A DNA stretch of 64,000 nt, taken from Marinomonas phaeophyticola. Lineage in GTDB: Bacteria; Pseudomonadota; Gammaproteobacteria; Pseudomonadales; Marinomonadaceae. Under the pieces are notes generated by a model. The model had not been told where the DNA came from and ran no database searches. It saw nothing but the letters and a program-made list of their open reading frames with translations. This document shows, one piece after another, positions 10,204-19,048 of this stretch. The stretch covers positions 1-64,000 of the forward strand of contig NZ_JAPUBN010000019.1 of the NCBI RefSeq assembly GCF_026966905.1. Reading direction: 5' to 3'. A program made the translations under genes and the position numbers. Each line of letters opens with the position of its first letter. Within the stretch, counting starts at the first letter, position 1.

Positions 10204-10642
10204 TCTTTAGTCAGTAGATATATCGAAAAAACTGATCTATCTACTGAATTAACCGTATTTTTATAAGAAAAAAATTTCTCATGTATTTACAGGGTTGAAT
10301 TTTGTGCCGCAGGCGTAAAAAAATGATTGGAAAAACATCAAACTAGCGACTTTGTTGTGGAATTTCATACATTCAACATGTCTCATCCTCAAGATAGTGT
10401 TTGTATTACCATCAAGATCCATCACTTTCCCGTGTTTAAGATGAATTCTTCTCGTTTAATCATTAATGAAATTCTGCGTTATTCCATCTATTAAAGAGTA
10501 TTCTTTGATTATGCTCTATAATGGATAAAAATTGTCACACCTCACGGTTATTATCAATTCTCTTTTGTTTGAGTTCGATATAGAGGTTAGGCAAACCATT
10601 AAAAGCCAGCTGAAAACTTAGCTTGCTTAATTGAAGGATAGA
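10204..10642. other. Intergenic region upstream of rnr
   Basis: About 440 bases with no convincing gene, tRNA or hairpin terminator. It presumably holds the ppsR 3' end and the rnr promoter; the AT-rich stretch TTGATTATGCTCTATAATGG near 10506-10525 contains a good -10 (TATAAT) and is the most likely promoter. Confidence 0.5.
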
Positions 10643-13189
10643 ATGACTTTGAGTAAGAAAAATATAAATGACCCCTTTCAACAACGTGAAGCGTCAAAAT
10701 ATGAAAACCCAGTCCCAAGCCGCGAGTTTATACTGGAATTTTTAGCCAGTGAAAATCGTCCTGTTGGGCATGAAGAAATGTGTGGGATTTTCCAACTTGG
10801 CAATGATGATGAAATAGAAGCATTGCGTCGCCGTTTAATTGCAATGGCACGAGACCATCAGCTTAATTCTCTTAATAATGAGTATACGATACTTGAAGAG
10901 GCGGACCTTATTGAAGGTCGAGTTCAAGGAAATAAAGAAGGTCATGGCTTTTTATTACGTCAGAATGATGATGATATTTTCTTATCTTCTCGTCAAATGC
11001 AAAGTGCAATGGATGGTGATCTAGTCACAGTAAGACTGTCTGGACGCAACGTCAAAGGACGTTTGGATGGTATTGTTGTTGAGGTGTTAGAAAGAAAGAA
11101 TCATCGAGTGGTTGGTCGTTACTATGAGGAGAGTCAAGTTTCTTTTGTGACGCCTGAGAACCCTCGTATAGCACAAGATATTTTAGTATCAAAAGAGTCT
11201 GGTTTAACGCCGAAGCACGGACAGTATGTAGTGATCGAATTGCTAACGTTTCCTGAGAAAGGTCAAGCGGCAACAGGAATAGTAACCCAAGTATTGGGTG
11301 ATTTTATGGCTCCTGGTTTAGAAATAGATATCGCTATCCATAAGTTCGATATCCCTAATGATTGGCCTGCTGCTGTTTTACAACAAGTTAAGCATTTTGG
11401 CTTCGAAGTAGAAGAAGGAGATAAAGTTAATCGAGTGGATTTACGTAGTACGCCGTTTGTTACGATTGATGGTGAAGACGCGCGCGATTTTGATGATGCT
11501 GTATATTGTGAAAAAACCCCCGGTGGTTGGAAGCTTTTTGTTGCGATAGCGGATGTCTCACATTATGTGAAAAAAGGCACTGCATTAGATGAAGAGGCGA
11601 TCATTCGGGGTAACTCGGTTTATTTTCCTGGTCGCGTTGTTCCCATGTTACCAGAAGTCTTATCGAACGGTTTATGTTCCCTAAATCCAGATGTTGATCG
11701 TCTTGTTATGGTCGCTGAAATTTCTTTGACTTCCCGTGGTAAGATGCGTGGGTACAAATTTTATGAGGGTATTATTTGTTCCCATGCTCGTCTAACTTAT
11801 TCAAAAGTCGCTAAAATGATTGCAACTGAGATAGATGATCAAGGTGAAGAGTTAAGACTCCGTTATTCTTCTATCGTCTCTCACATTGATGCTTTATTTG
11901 GGCTTTACAATGTCCTTAAATCGGCGAGGGCGGAACGTGGCGCAATGGAGTTTGACACCGTTGAGACACGCATGGTTTTTGACCAAGATTCCAAAATTGA
12001 GCAAATCGTCCCTATTGAACGCAATGATGCGCACAAGTTGATAGAAGAGTGTATGTTGTGTGCAAACGTTGCCACAGCAGAATTTTTATTGAAAGCGAAT
12101 ATCCCTGCATTATTTCGAGTCCATGAAGGACCAAAAGAAGAGCGTTTACAAACACTAAGAACGTATTTATCTGTCTTGGGTCTTGAATTAGGCGGTGGTT
12201 TAAAACCGACACCAGACGACTATGCTTTGTTGTCCCAACAAATTCAAGGTCGTGTTGATGCTCGTAGTATTCAAACTATGATGTTGCGTTCAATGAGTCA
12301 GGCGTCCTACCAAGCGGATAATCAAGGACATTTTGGCCTAAATTATACAGCGTATACGCATTTTACTTCACCAATTCGTCGTTATCCTGATTTACTTGTT
12401 CATAGAGCCATTCGCTACTTAATTCGTGGTGAAGGTCGCCCAAAAGTGACTCAAGCTTATCGTGTACCGAACAGCCCAGAGATCAAAAAGAACAAAATTT
12501 ACAGTTATGATGATGCTCAAATGGATGATTTGGGAACGAATTGCTCCATGACTGAGCGACGCGCGGATGAAGCCACTCGAGACGTTGAATCATGGCTTAA
12601 ATGCCAGTATGTAGAGCAGCACATTGGTGAAGCATTCGATGGTGTTGTTACTGCGGTGACTCCATTTGGTCTTTTTGTTGAACTTAAAGATCTCTTTGTC
12701 GACGGTCTAGTTCATATATCTTCTTTAGGAAAAGACTATTTTATTCATGATCCTGACTTGCAAGCCATTATTGGTGAGCGTACGGGACGTGTTTATCGTT
12801 TAGGTGACGTTCTTAACGTTTTGGTTGCTAAGGTGAACTTAGAACAAAGAAAAATTGATTTAGAATTGCAAAATAATGGCTCGTTGAATGATAAAAATCG
12901 TCGACCAAAACCCATAAAGCGTAATGATGTGTCAGAACTAGAAATGCAATTGGCTCAACTGCCTTCATTAGAACTGGGTGGCCGAGCTAAGAAAAAGGAT
13001 CTTATTGACGTAACAGGTGACACTAGTCATGAAGATACTTCAAGAGAAAGTGAGGTAAGGGCTACTGGAAATGCCAATGAAGTGACGAATAAACCTAAGC
13101 ATCGTAAGGGCAATGGAGAGAATACACGTCCAAGTCGAACTAAAGTGAAAAAAATCAACGAAGAAAATAGACTCGAAGAAAAGTGGTGA
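10643..13189 (+). CDS. rnr: Ribonuclease R (3'-5' exoribonuclease); C-terminal tail frameshifted
   Basis: RNase R degrades structured RNA and takes part in rRNA and tmRNA quality control. Seen in order: an N-terminal helix-turn-helix-like region, OB/cold-shock domains (about 60-220), the RNB catalytic domain with IDGEDARDFDDAV (about 274-286) and TSPIRRYPDLLVHRAI (about 575-590), and an S1 domain (about 650-735: FDGVVTAVTPFGLFVEL). The ATG at 10643 has AAGGA four bases upstream; the frame also opens at a TTG at 10631. The frame stops at 13189 after RLEEKW. The basic, Lys-rich tail typical of the family continues in shifted frames to a stop at 13351-13353, broken by three poly-A length changes (see findings). 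Followed by rlmB, as in E. coli. Confidence 0.96.
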   Translation: MTLSKKNINDPFQQREASKYENPVPSREFILEFLASENRPVGHEEMCGIFQLGNDDEIEALRRRLIAMARDHQLNSLNNEYTILEEADLIEGRVQGNKEGHGFLLRQNDDDIFLSSRQMQSAMDGDLVTVRLSGRNVKGRLDGIVVEVLERKNHRVVGRYYEESQVSFVTPENPRIAQDILVSKESGLTPKHGQYVVIELLTFPEKGQAATGIVTQVLGDFMAPGLEIDIAIHKFDIPNDWPAAVLQQVKHFGFEVEEGDKVNRVDLRSTPFVTIDGEDARDFDDAVYCEKTPGGWKLFVAIADVSHYVKKGTALDEEAIIRGNSVYFPGRVVPMLPEVLSNGLCSLNPDVDRLVMVAEISLTSRGKMRGYKFYEGIICSHARLTYSKVAKMIATEIDDQGEELRLRYSSIVSHIDALFGLYNVLKSARAERGAMEFDTVETRMVFDQDSKIEQIVPIERNDAHKLIEECMLCANVATAEFLLKANIPALFRVHEGPKEERLQTLRTYLSVLGLELGGGLKPTPDDYALLSQQIQGRVDARSIQTMMLRSMSQASYQADNQGHFGLNYTAYTHFTSPIRRYPDLLVHRAIRYLIRGEGRPKVTQAYRVPNSPEIKKNKIYSYDDAQMDDLGTNCSMTERRADEATRDVESWLKCQYVEQHIGEAFDGVVTAVTPFGLFVELKDLFVDGLVHISSLGKDYFIHDPDLQAIIGERTGRVYRLGDVLNVLVAKVNLEQRKIDLELQNNGSLNDKNRRPKPIKRNDVSELEMQLAQLPSLELGGRAKKKDLIDVTGDTSHEDTSRESEVRATGNANEVTNKPKHRKGNGENTRPSRTKVKKINEENRLEEKW

Positions 13190-13382
13190 AGAGAAAAGTA
13201 AACCAAAAAAGAAAAAAAGCCGTTTATAAAAAGCAAAGACAGTAAAGGCGATGCACCAAAACCAAGTACAAAAAAAGAGACAGGTACGGTCGTCAAAAAA
13301 GCTAAGAAAAAAGCAAAAAAAGCAATGCTAAGCCGAGAGCCGGTACAGCGTAATACATTTACAGGTTTAATATTAGGTAATT

Positions 13383-14144
13383 ATGTCAGATTTAGAATGG
13401 GTTTACGGCATTCATGCTGTTGAGAATTTGTTAGTGCAACAGCCAGAGAAAATTAAAGAAGTGCGTTTTCAAGAAGGCCGTGATGATAAAAAAATTCAGC
13501 GTTTAACGAAGTTATGCCGTGAACAAAAAGTGACTAATAACATTGTTCCTAGAAAGGATATAGATAAACTTTTTTCTGGCAATAAAGAGCGAGTCGTTCA
13601 TCAAGGTGCTGCCGCACTTGCTGAAATCACTAAAGCGGGAGACGAAGCTGAGCTTCATAAGCTAGTTGGCGCTTTAGAAGAACCAGCATTAATTGTGATT
13701 TTAGATGGTATAACGGATCCTCATAATTTAGGGGCTTGTTTGCGTAGTGCTGATGCTGCAGGTGCACATGCCTTGGTGATGCCAAAGGATAAATCAGCAC
13801 CTTTGAATGCAACGGTAAGCAAAGTCGCTTGCGGGGCCGCAGAAAGTCTTCCTGTCTTCTCTGTAACTAACCTTGCGAGAACGATGAAAAAACTACAAGA
13901 CCAAGGCGTTTGGATATTTGGCACGGCCGGAGAGGCTACTCAGACCATTTACGAACATGACTTAACCATTTCAAGTGCCATCGTTATGGGAGCCGAAGGT
14001 GACGGAATGCGCCGACTTACCCGTGAGCAATGTGATTATTTGGTGAAATTACCTATGGCTGGTGTGGTGTCGAGCTTAAATGTCTCTGTTGCTACAGGTG
14101 TTTGTTTGTATGAAATCGTTCGTCAGCGTACATTAAAGAATTAA
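13383..14144 (+). CDS. rlmB: 23S rRNA (guanosine-2'-O-)-methyltransferase RlmB
   Basis: Methylates the ribose of G2251 in the 23S rRNA P-loop using SAM. The 253 residues show the N-terminal substrate-binding domain (VYGIHAVENLL) and the SpoU/TrmH knot: LDGITDPHNLGACLRSADAAG, MGAEGDGMRRL and LPMAGVVSSLNVSVATGV. These are motifs 1-3 of the family, with the Asn and Ser-Leu-Asn residues in place. Length matches E. coli RlmB (243). It lies just after rnr, the usual neighbour, and 16 bp before cobT. Confidence 0.97.
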   Translation: MSDLEWVYGIHAVENLLVQQPEKIKEVRFQEGRDDKKIQRLTKLCREQKVTNNIVPRKDIDKLFSGNKERVVHQGAAALAEITKAGDEAELHKLVGALEEPALIVILDGITDPHNLGACLRSADAAGAHALVMPKDKSAPLNATVSKVACGAAESLPVFSVTNLARTMKKLQDQGVWIFGTAGEATQTIYEHDLTISSAIVMGAEGDGMRRLTREQCDYLVKLPMAGVVSSLNVSVATGVCLYEIVRQRTLKN

Positions 14145-14160
14145 TCTAGGAAATACCTTT

Positions 14161-15228
14161 GTGAAAGCATTTAATTTTCCAGACATTAAGCCGGTTGCTA
14201 CATCGCTTGAGTCTGCATTAATGGAAAAAATTAATAATAAAACCAAGCCGCTGGGGTCTCTTGGGATACTAGAAACATTAGCTTTGCAGCTGGGGCTAAT
14301 TCAAAATTCACCGTCACCCACTGTAGATAAGCCAAAAATGCTTGTATTTGCAGGGGATAATGGCGTAGCTGTTCAAGGCGTGAGTCCTTTCCCTCAAGAA
14401 GTAACCCAGCAAATGGTGTTGAATTTTTTGGCAGGGGGCGCGGCGGTAAGTGTGTTTTGCCAACAGCATAATGTGCCTTTACAAGTAGTCGATGTTGGAG
14501 TTAATGCTGAATTGGCGACCGTGCCTTTACTAACTAATCATAAGGTGGGGATGGGAACGAAAGATTTCTCTGTCTCACCTGCGATGACCGAAGCTGAGTT
14601 CCTGCTTGCTTTAGGTGCGGGTGTTAAAGAAGTCGATTTGGCTCATTCTGAAGGTAAAAATATTTTACTCTTTGGGGAAATGGGGATAGGCAACACAACG
14701 ATAGGTGCCGCGTTAATGAGTGCGCTGTTGTCAAAACCTGTTAAAGAGTGTGTAGGGGCTGGTGCGGGCTCTACGACAGCTGGAATTGAGAAAAAAATAG
14801 CCGTAATAGAAACGGCATTTACTCGAATAGAAGCGTTTTATCAACAACCGATAACCGATTTATCGCCTGAGGTTATCGCTCAAGAATTGGCCGGATTTGA
14901 AGTTGTTGCTATGGCTGGAGCGATGTTGCGCTCAGCAGAATTAGGCATCGCCTATGTTATCGATGGTTTCATCTGTACTGCGGCATTGTTATTGGCGTCA
15001 AAGTTAAACCCGCATGTGGTTGATTATGGCATTTTTGCCCATCAATCCCATGAGAAAGCTCACTTGGCTTTACTGGCTCATTTTAAGGCTAAGCCTATCT
15101 TATCCTTATCTATGCGATTAGGTGAAGGGTCGGGAGCGATTGTTGCTTTACCTATTATTCAAAGCGCGACAGTATTCCTTAATAACATGGCCAGTTTTGA
15201 AAGCGCTGGTGTTAGCGAAGGTCTCTAG
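14161..15228 (+). CDS. cobT: Nicotinate-nucleotide--dimethylbenzimidazole phosphoribosyltransferase
   Basis: CobT makes alpha-ribazole phosphate from nicotinate mononucleotide and dimethylbenzimidazole for the lower ligand of cobalamin. The 355 residues match the family (about 350). Motifs seen: NKTKPLGSLGILE near the N-terminus, AGDNGVAVQGVSPFPQEVT (about 61-79), EMGIGNTTIGAAL (about 178-190), GAGAGSTTAGIEKK, and the C-terminal MRLGEGSGA, whose Glu is the catalytic base. Starts with GTG at 14161, with AGGAAATACC upstream. First gene of a cob salvage run and closely spaced to cobS (3 bp). Confidence 0.97.
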   Translation: MKAFNFPDIKPVATSLESALMEKINNKTKPLGSLGILETLALQLGLIQNSPSPTVDKPKMLVFAGDNGVAVQGVSPFPQEVTQQMVLNFLAGGAAVSVFCQQHNVPLQVVDVGVNAELATVPLLTNHKVGMGTKDFSVSPAMTEAEFLLALGAGVKEVDLAHSEGKNILLFGEMGIGNTTIGAALMSALLSKPVKECVGAGAGSTTAGIEKKIAVIETAFTRIEAFYQQPITDLSPEVIAQELAGFEVVAMAGAMLRSAELGIAYVIDGFICTAALLLASKLNPHVVDYGIFAHQSHEKAHLALLAHFKAKPILSLSMRLGEGSGAIVALPIIQSATVFLNNMASFESAGVSEGL

Positions 15229-15231
15229 TAA

Positions 15232-16023
15232 ATGAACCCATGGGCAGATTTTAGGGAGAGTGCCAAACGCTCTTTGGTTACTTACACTCGTTTCCCTATA
15301 TGGGTGGATTGGAGTAAGCCGAAACCAAGTTTACCTCCTGTGGCTTTTTTGCCATGGATTGGTTTACTTGTCGGCCTTTTAAGTGCCTGGCCTCTTGCTG
15401 TTGGTTTTCTCGGTCATGAGTTACAAGTGTTATTTATGTTACTCACTGCGGTTCTTATTACCGGGTCTTTTCACGAAGATGGTTTAATGGATGCAGCGGA
15501 TGGTCTTGTCGGTGGTTGGACTATTGAGACGCGCTTACAGATCATGAAGGACTCTAGCATTGGTAGCTATGCGGCCATTGCTATTTGGTTTGCCTTAACG
15601 ATTAAGTTTTTTTTACTGGTTCGAATATTGAGTGAATCGGCTTCTACTTATTGGGTTATTACTATTTGGTTGCTGATACATTCAGCGGCCAGAGTGCTGC
15701 CGTTATTCATTATGAGAAACCTGCCTTATGTGAGTTCTGGTGAGAGTAAAGCCGCTAAAATGATTGACGCTTTATCTTTGCGGCAATTGTGTTTTGCTAT
15801 TTCCCCTGGTTTTTTATTGGCTGTCGTCACGTTTGGCTTAATAGGCGGGCTGGTGTTTAGTGTTTCTATTCTTGGGCTAGATAAACTCATGCGTCTTTAT
15901 TTGTCTCAGAAGTTACAAGGTTTTAACGGTGATACCTTAGGGGCTAGTGAGCAGCTTGCAGAAATTGTGTTGCTATTAGTGTCATTGTTATTACTGTCTT
16001 TGGTACAGGGGGTGATGTATTGA
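15232..16023 (+). CDS. cobS: Adenosylcobinamide-GDP ribazoletransferase (cobalamin synthase)
   Basis: An integral-membrane enzyme that joins adenosylcobinamide-GDP with alpha-ribazole (phosphate), the last step of cobalamin assembly. 263 residues, several hydrophobic segments, and the family hallmark FHEDGLMDAADGLVGGW (about residues 83-99) followed by KDSSIGSYAAIA. The metal-binding acidic residues of this motif are in place. It overlaps cobC by four bases, which suggests translational coupling. Confidence 0.95.
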   Translation: MNPWADFRESAKRSLVTYTRFPIWVDWSKPKPSLPPVAFLPWIGLLVGLLSAWPLAVGFLGHELQVLFMLLTAVLITGSFHEDGLMDAADGLVGGWTIETRLQIMKDSSIGSYAAIAIWFALTIKFFLLVRILSESASTYWVITIWLLIHSAARVLPLFIMRNLPYVSSGESKAAKMIDALSLRQLCFAISPGFLLAVVTFGLIGGLVFSVSILGLDKLMRLYLSQKLQGFNGDTLGASEQLAEIVLLLVSLLLLSLVQGVMY

Positions 16024-16601
16024 AATTGGTTTTAATCCGCCACCCTAAGCCTGATGTAGCCGTAGGAACCTGTTATGGTCGTACTGATCTAGATTTGCCT
16101 GACGGCTGGAGCACTCAAGCAGGGCACGTAAAGTCATGGCTGAATAAGAACTTAAAAGGCGATGTTTACTTTCAGCATAGCCCTTTAAAGAGAGCGGCTT
16201 TACTTGGTCAACATCTGAATACAGCGTCAACAGCCGAAGACGAGTTAGTTGAACTAGATTTTGCCGACTGGGAAGGAAAGCTTTGGAAGATGATTCCTCA
16301 GCAAGAGATTCAAAAGTGGGGAGAAAATCTCGAATTTAACACGCCTTTTAATGGAGAATCATTAATGGATGTTCGATCTCGATTGGATACATGGTGGCAG
16401 AGACAGAAAAATTGTGGGTTAGAAAATCTTGTTGTGGTTACACACTCTGGTGTCATTAAGGTTTTAGTATCCATGTTATGTAACTGGCCTTTAAATCAAG
16501 CATACACAATTGATGTCGGCTTTTGCAGCGTAACTGAACTGTCAGTTAATGGAGATTATATAACGTTAAAGCGATTGGGTGCTGGGGACTGGGTTGTATA
16601 G
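16020..16601 (+). CDS. cobC: Alpha-ribazole phosphatase-like histidine phosphatase
   Basis: Removes the 5' phosphate from alpha-ribazole phosphate or from cobalamin phosphate. The 193 residues carry the branch-1 histidine phosphatase motifs: LIRHPKPDV (catalytic His near residue 8), CYGRTDLDL, LDFADWEGKLW (the second acid region) and VVTHSGVIKVL (second His). RHPKP replaces the more common RHGET, as is typical of CobC. It begins with a TTG that overlaps the cobS stop (TATTGA). Position between cobS and cobO supports the role. Confidence 0.92.
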   Translation: MKLVLIRHPKPDVAVGTCYGRTDLDLPDGWSTQAGHVKSWLNKNLKGDVYFQHSPLKRAALLGQHLNTASTAEDELVELDFADWEGKLWKMIPQQEIQKWGENLEFNTPFNGESLMDVRSRLDTWWQRQKNCGLENLVVVTHSGVIKVLVSMLCNWPLNQAYTIDVGFCSVTELSVNGDYITLKRLGAGDWVV

Positions 16602-16640
16602 TTTTGGATTATTTAAAATCCATATGATAATGAGAGAAGA

Positions 16641-17264
16641 ATGACGTCATATATTTTGGGTATGTTTGGGATTGCTGCATTTGCGATTACAGGGGTAATT
16701 TCATCAGGCAAGAAGGGCATGGACTTATTTAGTCTTGTTTTTTTGGGGATGGTGACTTCTCTTGGAGGGGGGACGATTCGAGATGTGATTTTATCCATGG
16801 AAACCGTTTATTGGGTAAAAGATACCTCATATCTCTGGGTGGCGGCCATGTCATCTATGTTTGCTTTTTTCGCAGTGCGTGTTATTGAGAATCGAGAAGG
16901 GTTATTTAACTATGCGGATGCTTTTGGATTAGCTTTATTTACAGTGGTGGCGACAGAGAGGGTACTTCTCTACGGATTTTCTCCAACGATTGCTATTACC
17001 ATGGGGGTTATTACCGGCATAGTCGGCGGCATAATTCGAGACGTATTGAGTCATAGGTCTCCTTTGGTACTTGGACGGGAATTTTATGCGACCCCTGCTT
17101 TTCTTGGGGCGTTTTTAATGGTTATCTTAGAATACAGCATTCCAGATCATGAATTTAATGCTATTTACGCCGTATCTTTTATTTTTGTATTACGTGTTTT
17201 GGCAATGAAAAAAGGCCTGTATTACCCAAATTGGTTGTTATATCAAAAGAAGAGACATGACTAA
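16641..17264 (+). CDS. TRIC-type cation channel family membrane protein (UPF0126, YadS/YicG-like)
   Basis: 207 residues, strongly hydrophobic, with about seven membrane segments arranged as two similar halves. Each half carries the glycine-rich signature: LGGGTIRDVILS (about 46-57) and VGGIIRDVLSHRSP (about 130-143). Prokaryotic TRIC channels conduct monovalent cations; their physiological role in bacteria is unsettled. It lies 39 bp after cobC and overlaps cobO by one base (TAATG), so it is co-transcribed with a cobalamin salvage set. Whether that link is functional is unknown. The start at 16641 has GAGAGAAG just upstream. Confidence 0.9.
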   Translation: MTSYILGMFGIAAFAITGVISSGKKGMDLFSLVFLGMVTSLGGGTIRDVILSMETVYWVKDTSYLWVAAMSSMFAFFAVRVIENREGLFNYADAFGLALFTVVATERVLLYGFSPTIAITMGVITGIVGGIIRDVLSHRSPLVLGREFYATPAFLGAFLMVILEYSIPDHEFNAIYAVSFIFVLRVLAMKKGLYYPNWLLYQKKRHD

Positions 17265-17872
17265 TGAATGAGAAAGTGGACGCGGTTTCAGCAAATGAAG
17301 CAAGGTTACTAAAAAAGAAAGCCATCGTAGATGAGCGCATTGCGTCAGCAACAGAAGAGCGAGGCGTAACCATTCTTTTAACCGGAAGTGGTAAAGGTAA
17401 AAGTTCTAGTGGTTTTGGCACTATGACTCGAGCCATTGGGCATGGACAAAAATGCGCGGTTATTCAATTTATTAAAGGGCGTAAGGAGACAGGAGAACAG
17501 CTGTTTTTCGGGGCGCATCCTTTAGTATCATTTCATGTTATGGGGCATGGTTTTTCATGGGAAACCCGTAATCCAGAGCTTGAAAAGCAGGCCGCAGATC
17601 AGGCTTGGGAACTTGCCAAGGCAATGCTAGCGGACCCTGAAATTGATTTTATTCTATTGGATGAAATTACCTACATGTATAAATATGGGTATTTGCAAAT
17701 TGAAGAGTTACTGGATGCATTGGCATCACGTCCGTCTCATCAAAATGTGATGATGACAGGACGAACGGCTCCAAGACGCTTGTTAGATACCGTTGATACA
17801 CACAGTAAAATTGAAAATGAGCGACATGCTTTTGCAAATGGCGTAAAGGCTCAAGCGGGTATTGAGTGGTAA
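17264..17872 (+). CDS. cobO: Cob(I)yrinic acid a,c-diamide adenosyltransferase (corrinoid adenosyltransferase)
   Basis: CobO/BtuR/CobA transfers the adenosyl group of ATP to cob(I)alamin-type corrinoids. 202 residues, close to E. coli BtuR (196). The P-loop is TGSGKGKSSSGFGTMTRAIG (about 46-65; more often GDGKGKTTAAFG), then AVIQFIKGRKETGE and the Walker-B-like LLDEITYMYKYGYL, and the C-terminal TGRTAPRRLLD. Only four cobalamin genes are here, consistent with salvage and lower-ligand assembly rather than full de novo synthesis. CobU/CobP is not in the window. Confidence 0.95.
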   Translation: MNEKVDAVSANEARLLKKKAIVDERIASATEERGVTILLTGSGKGKSSSGFGTMTRAIGHGQKCAVIQFIKGRKETGEQLFFGAHPLVSFHVMGHGFSWETRNPELEKQAADQAWELAKAMLADPEIDFILLDEITYMYKYGYLQIEELLDALASRPSHQNVMMTGRTAPRRLLDTVDTHSKIENERHAFANGVKAQAGIEW

Positions 17873-18915
17873 TTCGTATTGCAACCTTTAATACGGCTTT
17901 AAGTCGAACTAATGGAGGCGACTTAAAGCGAGCTTTATCTAAGAAACAGGATAGTCAAGCTCGCCAAGTTGCCCAAGTGATAGCAGCCGTATCTCCAGAT
18001 ATTATTTTATTAAATGAATTTGATTACGATGCGGACGATCGTACTCTTGAATTATTCCAAAAAAATTATCTTTCTCTTCTTATTGAGCCTTATTCATACT
18101 CATTTATTGCCCCTGTAAATACTGGTATACCTTCTGGCCGAGACTTGAATAAAGATGGCCTTGTTTCCGACGAAGGAAGTGATGCTTTAGGTTATGGTTT
18201 TTTTCCAGGACAATATGGAATGGCCGTATTATCTCGATTTCCTATTGACTTAAAGTTATCTCGGACTTTTCAACAGTTTTTGTGGAAAGATTTGCCTAAT
18301 GCAAAATTACCAAAACATGCAGATGGTAGTGATTGGTTTGATTTAGAAGATCTGGCTATTTTACCTTTAAGCTCAAAATCTCATTGGGATTTGTCTATCG
18401 ATATAGAAGGACAGACAATCCATTGTTTATGTTCTCACCCTACGCCGCCAGTGTTTGATGGTAAAGAAAAAAGAAACGCGTGCCGTAATCATGATGAAAT
18501 ACGATTTTGGACAGAATATTTGTCTCAAAATAACCATATTTATGATGATCTTGGCCAATACGGAGGGTTAGATAGGAGGGCATCTTTTGTTATTTTAGGG
18601 GACTTAAATGCTTCAATTAATGAGGGAGACTCTTTTAGTGGTGGTATCGGCGGTCTATTGGCGCATACACGAGTTAATAATGATGTGACTCCTTTAAGTG
18701 AAGGAGCAAGACAACACTCTCCTAATATTGATTATTCTGAATACCATACGGCAAATTGGAGAGTGAGGGCTGACTATGTTTTGCCTTCTATAGACTTACT
18801 TGTATTAAATTCCGGTGTTTACTGGCCTAACTTGTTAGATAGCATGTCGTCTATTGTTGAGACGGCATCTGATCATCGTCTGGTGTTCATTGATATAGAG
18901 CTGATAACGTCATAA
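17866..18915 (+). CDS. Endonuclease/exonuclease/phosphatase-fold protein
   Basis: 349 residues with the EEP (DNase I-like) metal-hydrolase layout: RIATFNTALSR at the N-terminus, PDIILLNEFDYD (metal-binding Glu, near 43-54), SHPTPPVFDG, VILGDLNASIN (Asp/Asn pair) and the terminal ASDHRLVFIDI (catalytic Asp-His). Close relatives are often exported; here no signal peptide is visible, and the protein begins right at the fold. The GTG start overlaps the end of cobO by seven bases, so it is probably translated with it. Substrate unknown: it could act on nucleotides, phospholipids or a sugar phosphate. Confidence 0.85.
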   Translation: MVIRIATFNTALSRTNGGDLKRALSKKQDSQARQVAQVIAAVSPDIILLNEFDYDADDRTLELFQKNYLSLLIEPYSYSFIAPVNTGIPSGRDLNKDGLVSDEGSDALGYGFFPGQYGMAVLSRFPIDLKLSRTFQQFLWKDLPNAKLPKHADGSDWFDLEDLAILPLSSKSHWDLSIDIEGQTIHCLCSHPTPPVFDGKEKRNACRNHDEIRFWTEYLSQNNHIYDDLGQYGGLDRRASFVILGDLNASINEGDSFSGGIGGLLAHTRVNNDVTPLSEGARQHSPNIDYSEYHTANWRVRADYVLPSIDLLVLNSGVYWPNLLDSMSSIVETASDHRLVFIDIELITS

Positions 18916-19048
18916 AACTGTATATAAAATTGTACAGATACTGTCTTTTTTATCTAACAGGTTTCTATCTATACTTCTTATCTAATGTTCCTTACTTTAG
19001 AATAATGATTCCGGATTTTATGCCAAAATGTGTTAAGTAGAGAGAGAA

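Noticed and set aside
14145..14160. Cobalamin riboswitch upstream of cobT
   Set aside because: Only 16 bases separate rlmB and cobT; there is no room for the riboswitch and no B12-box sequence was seen.
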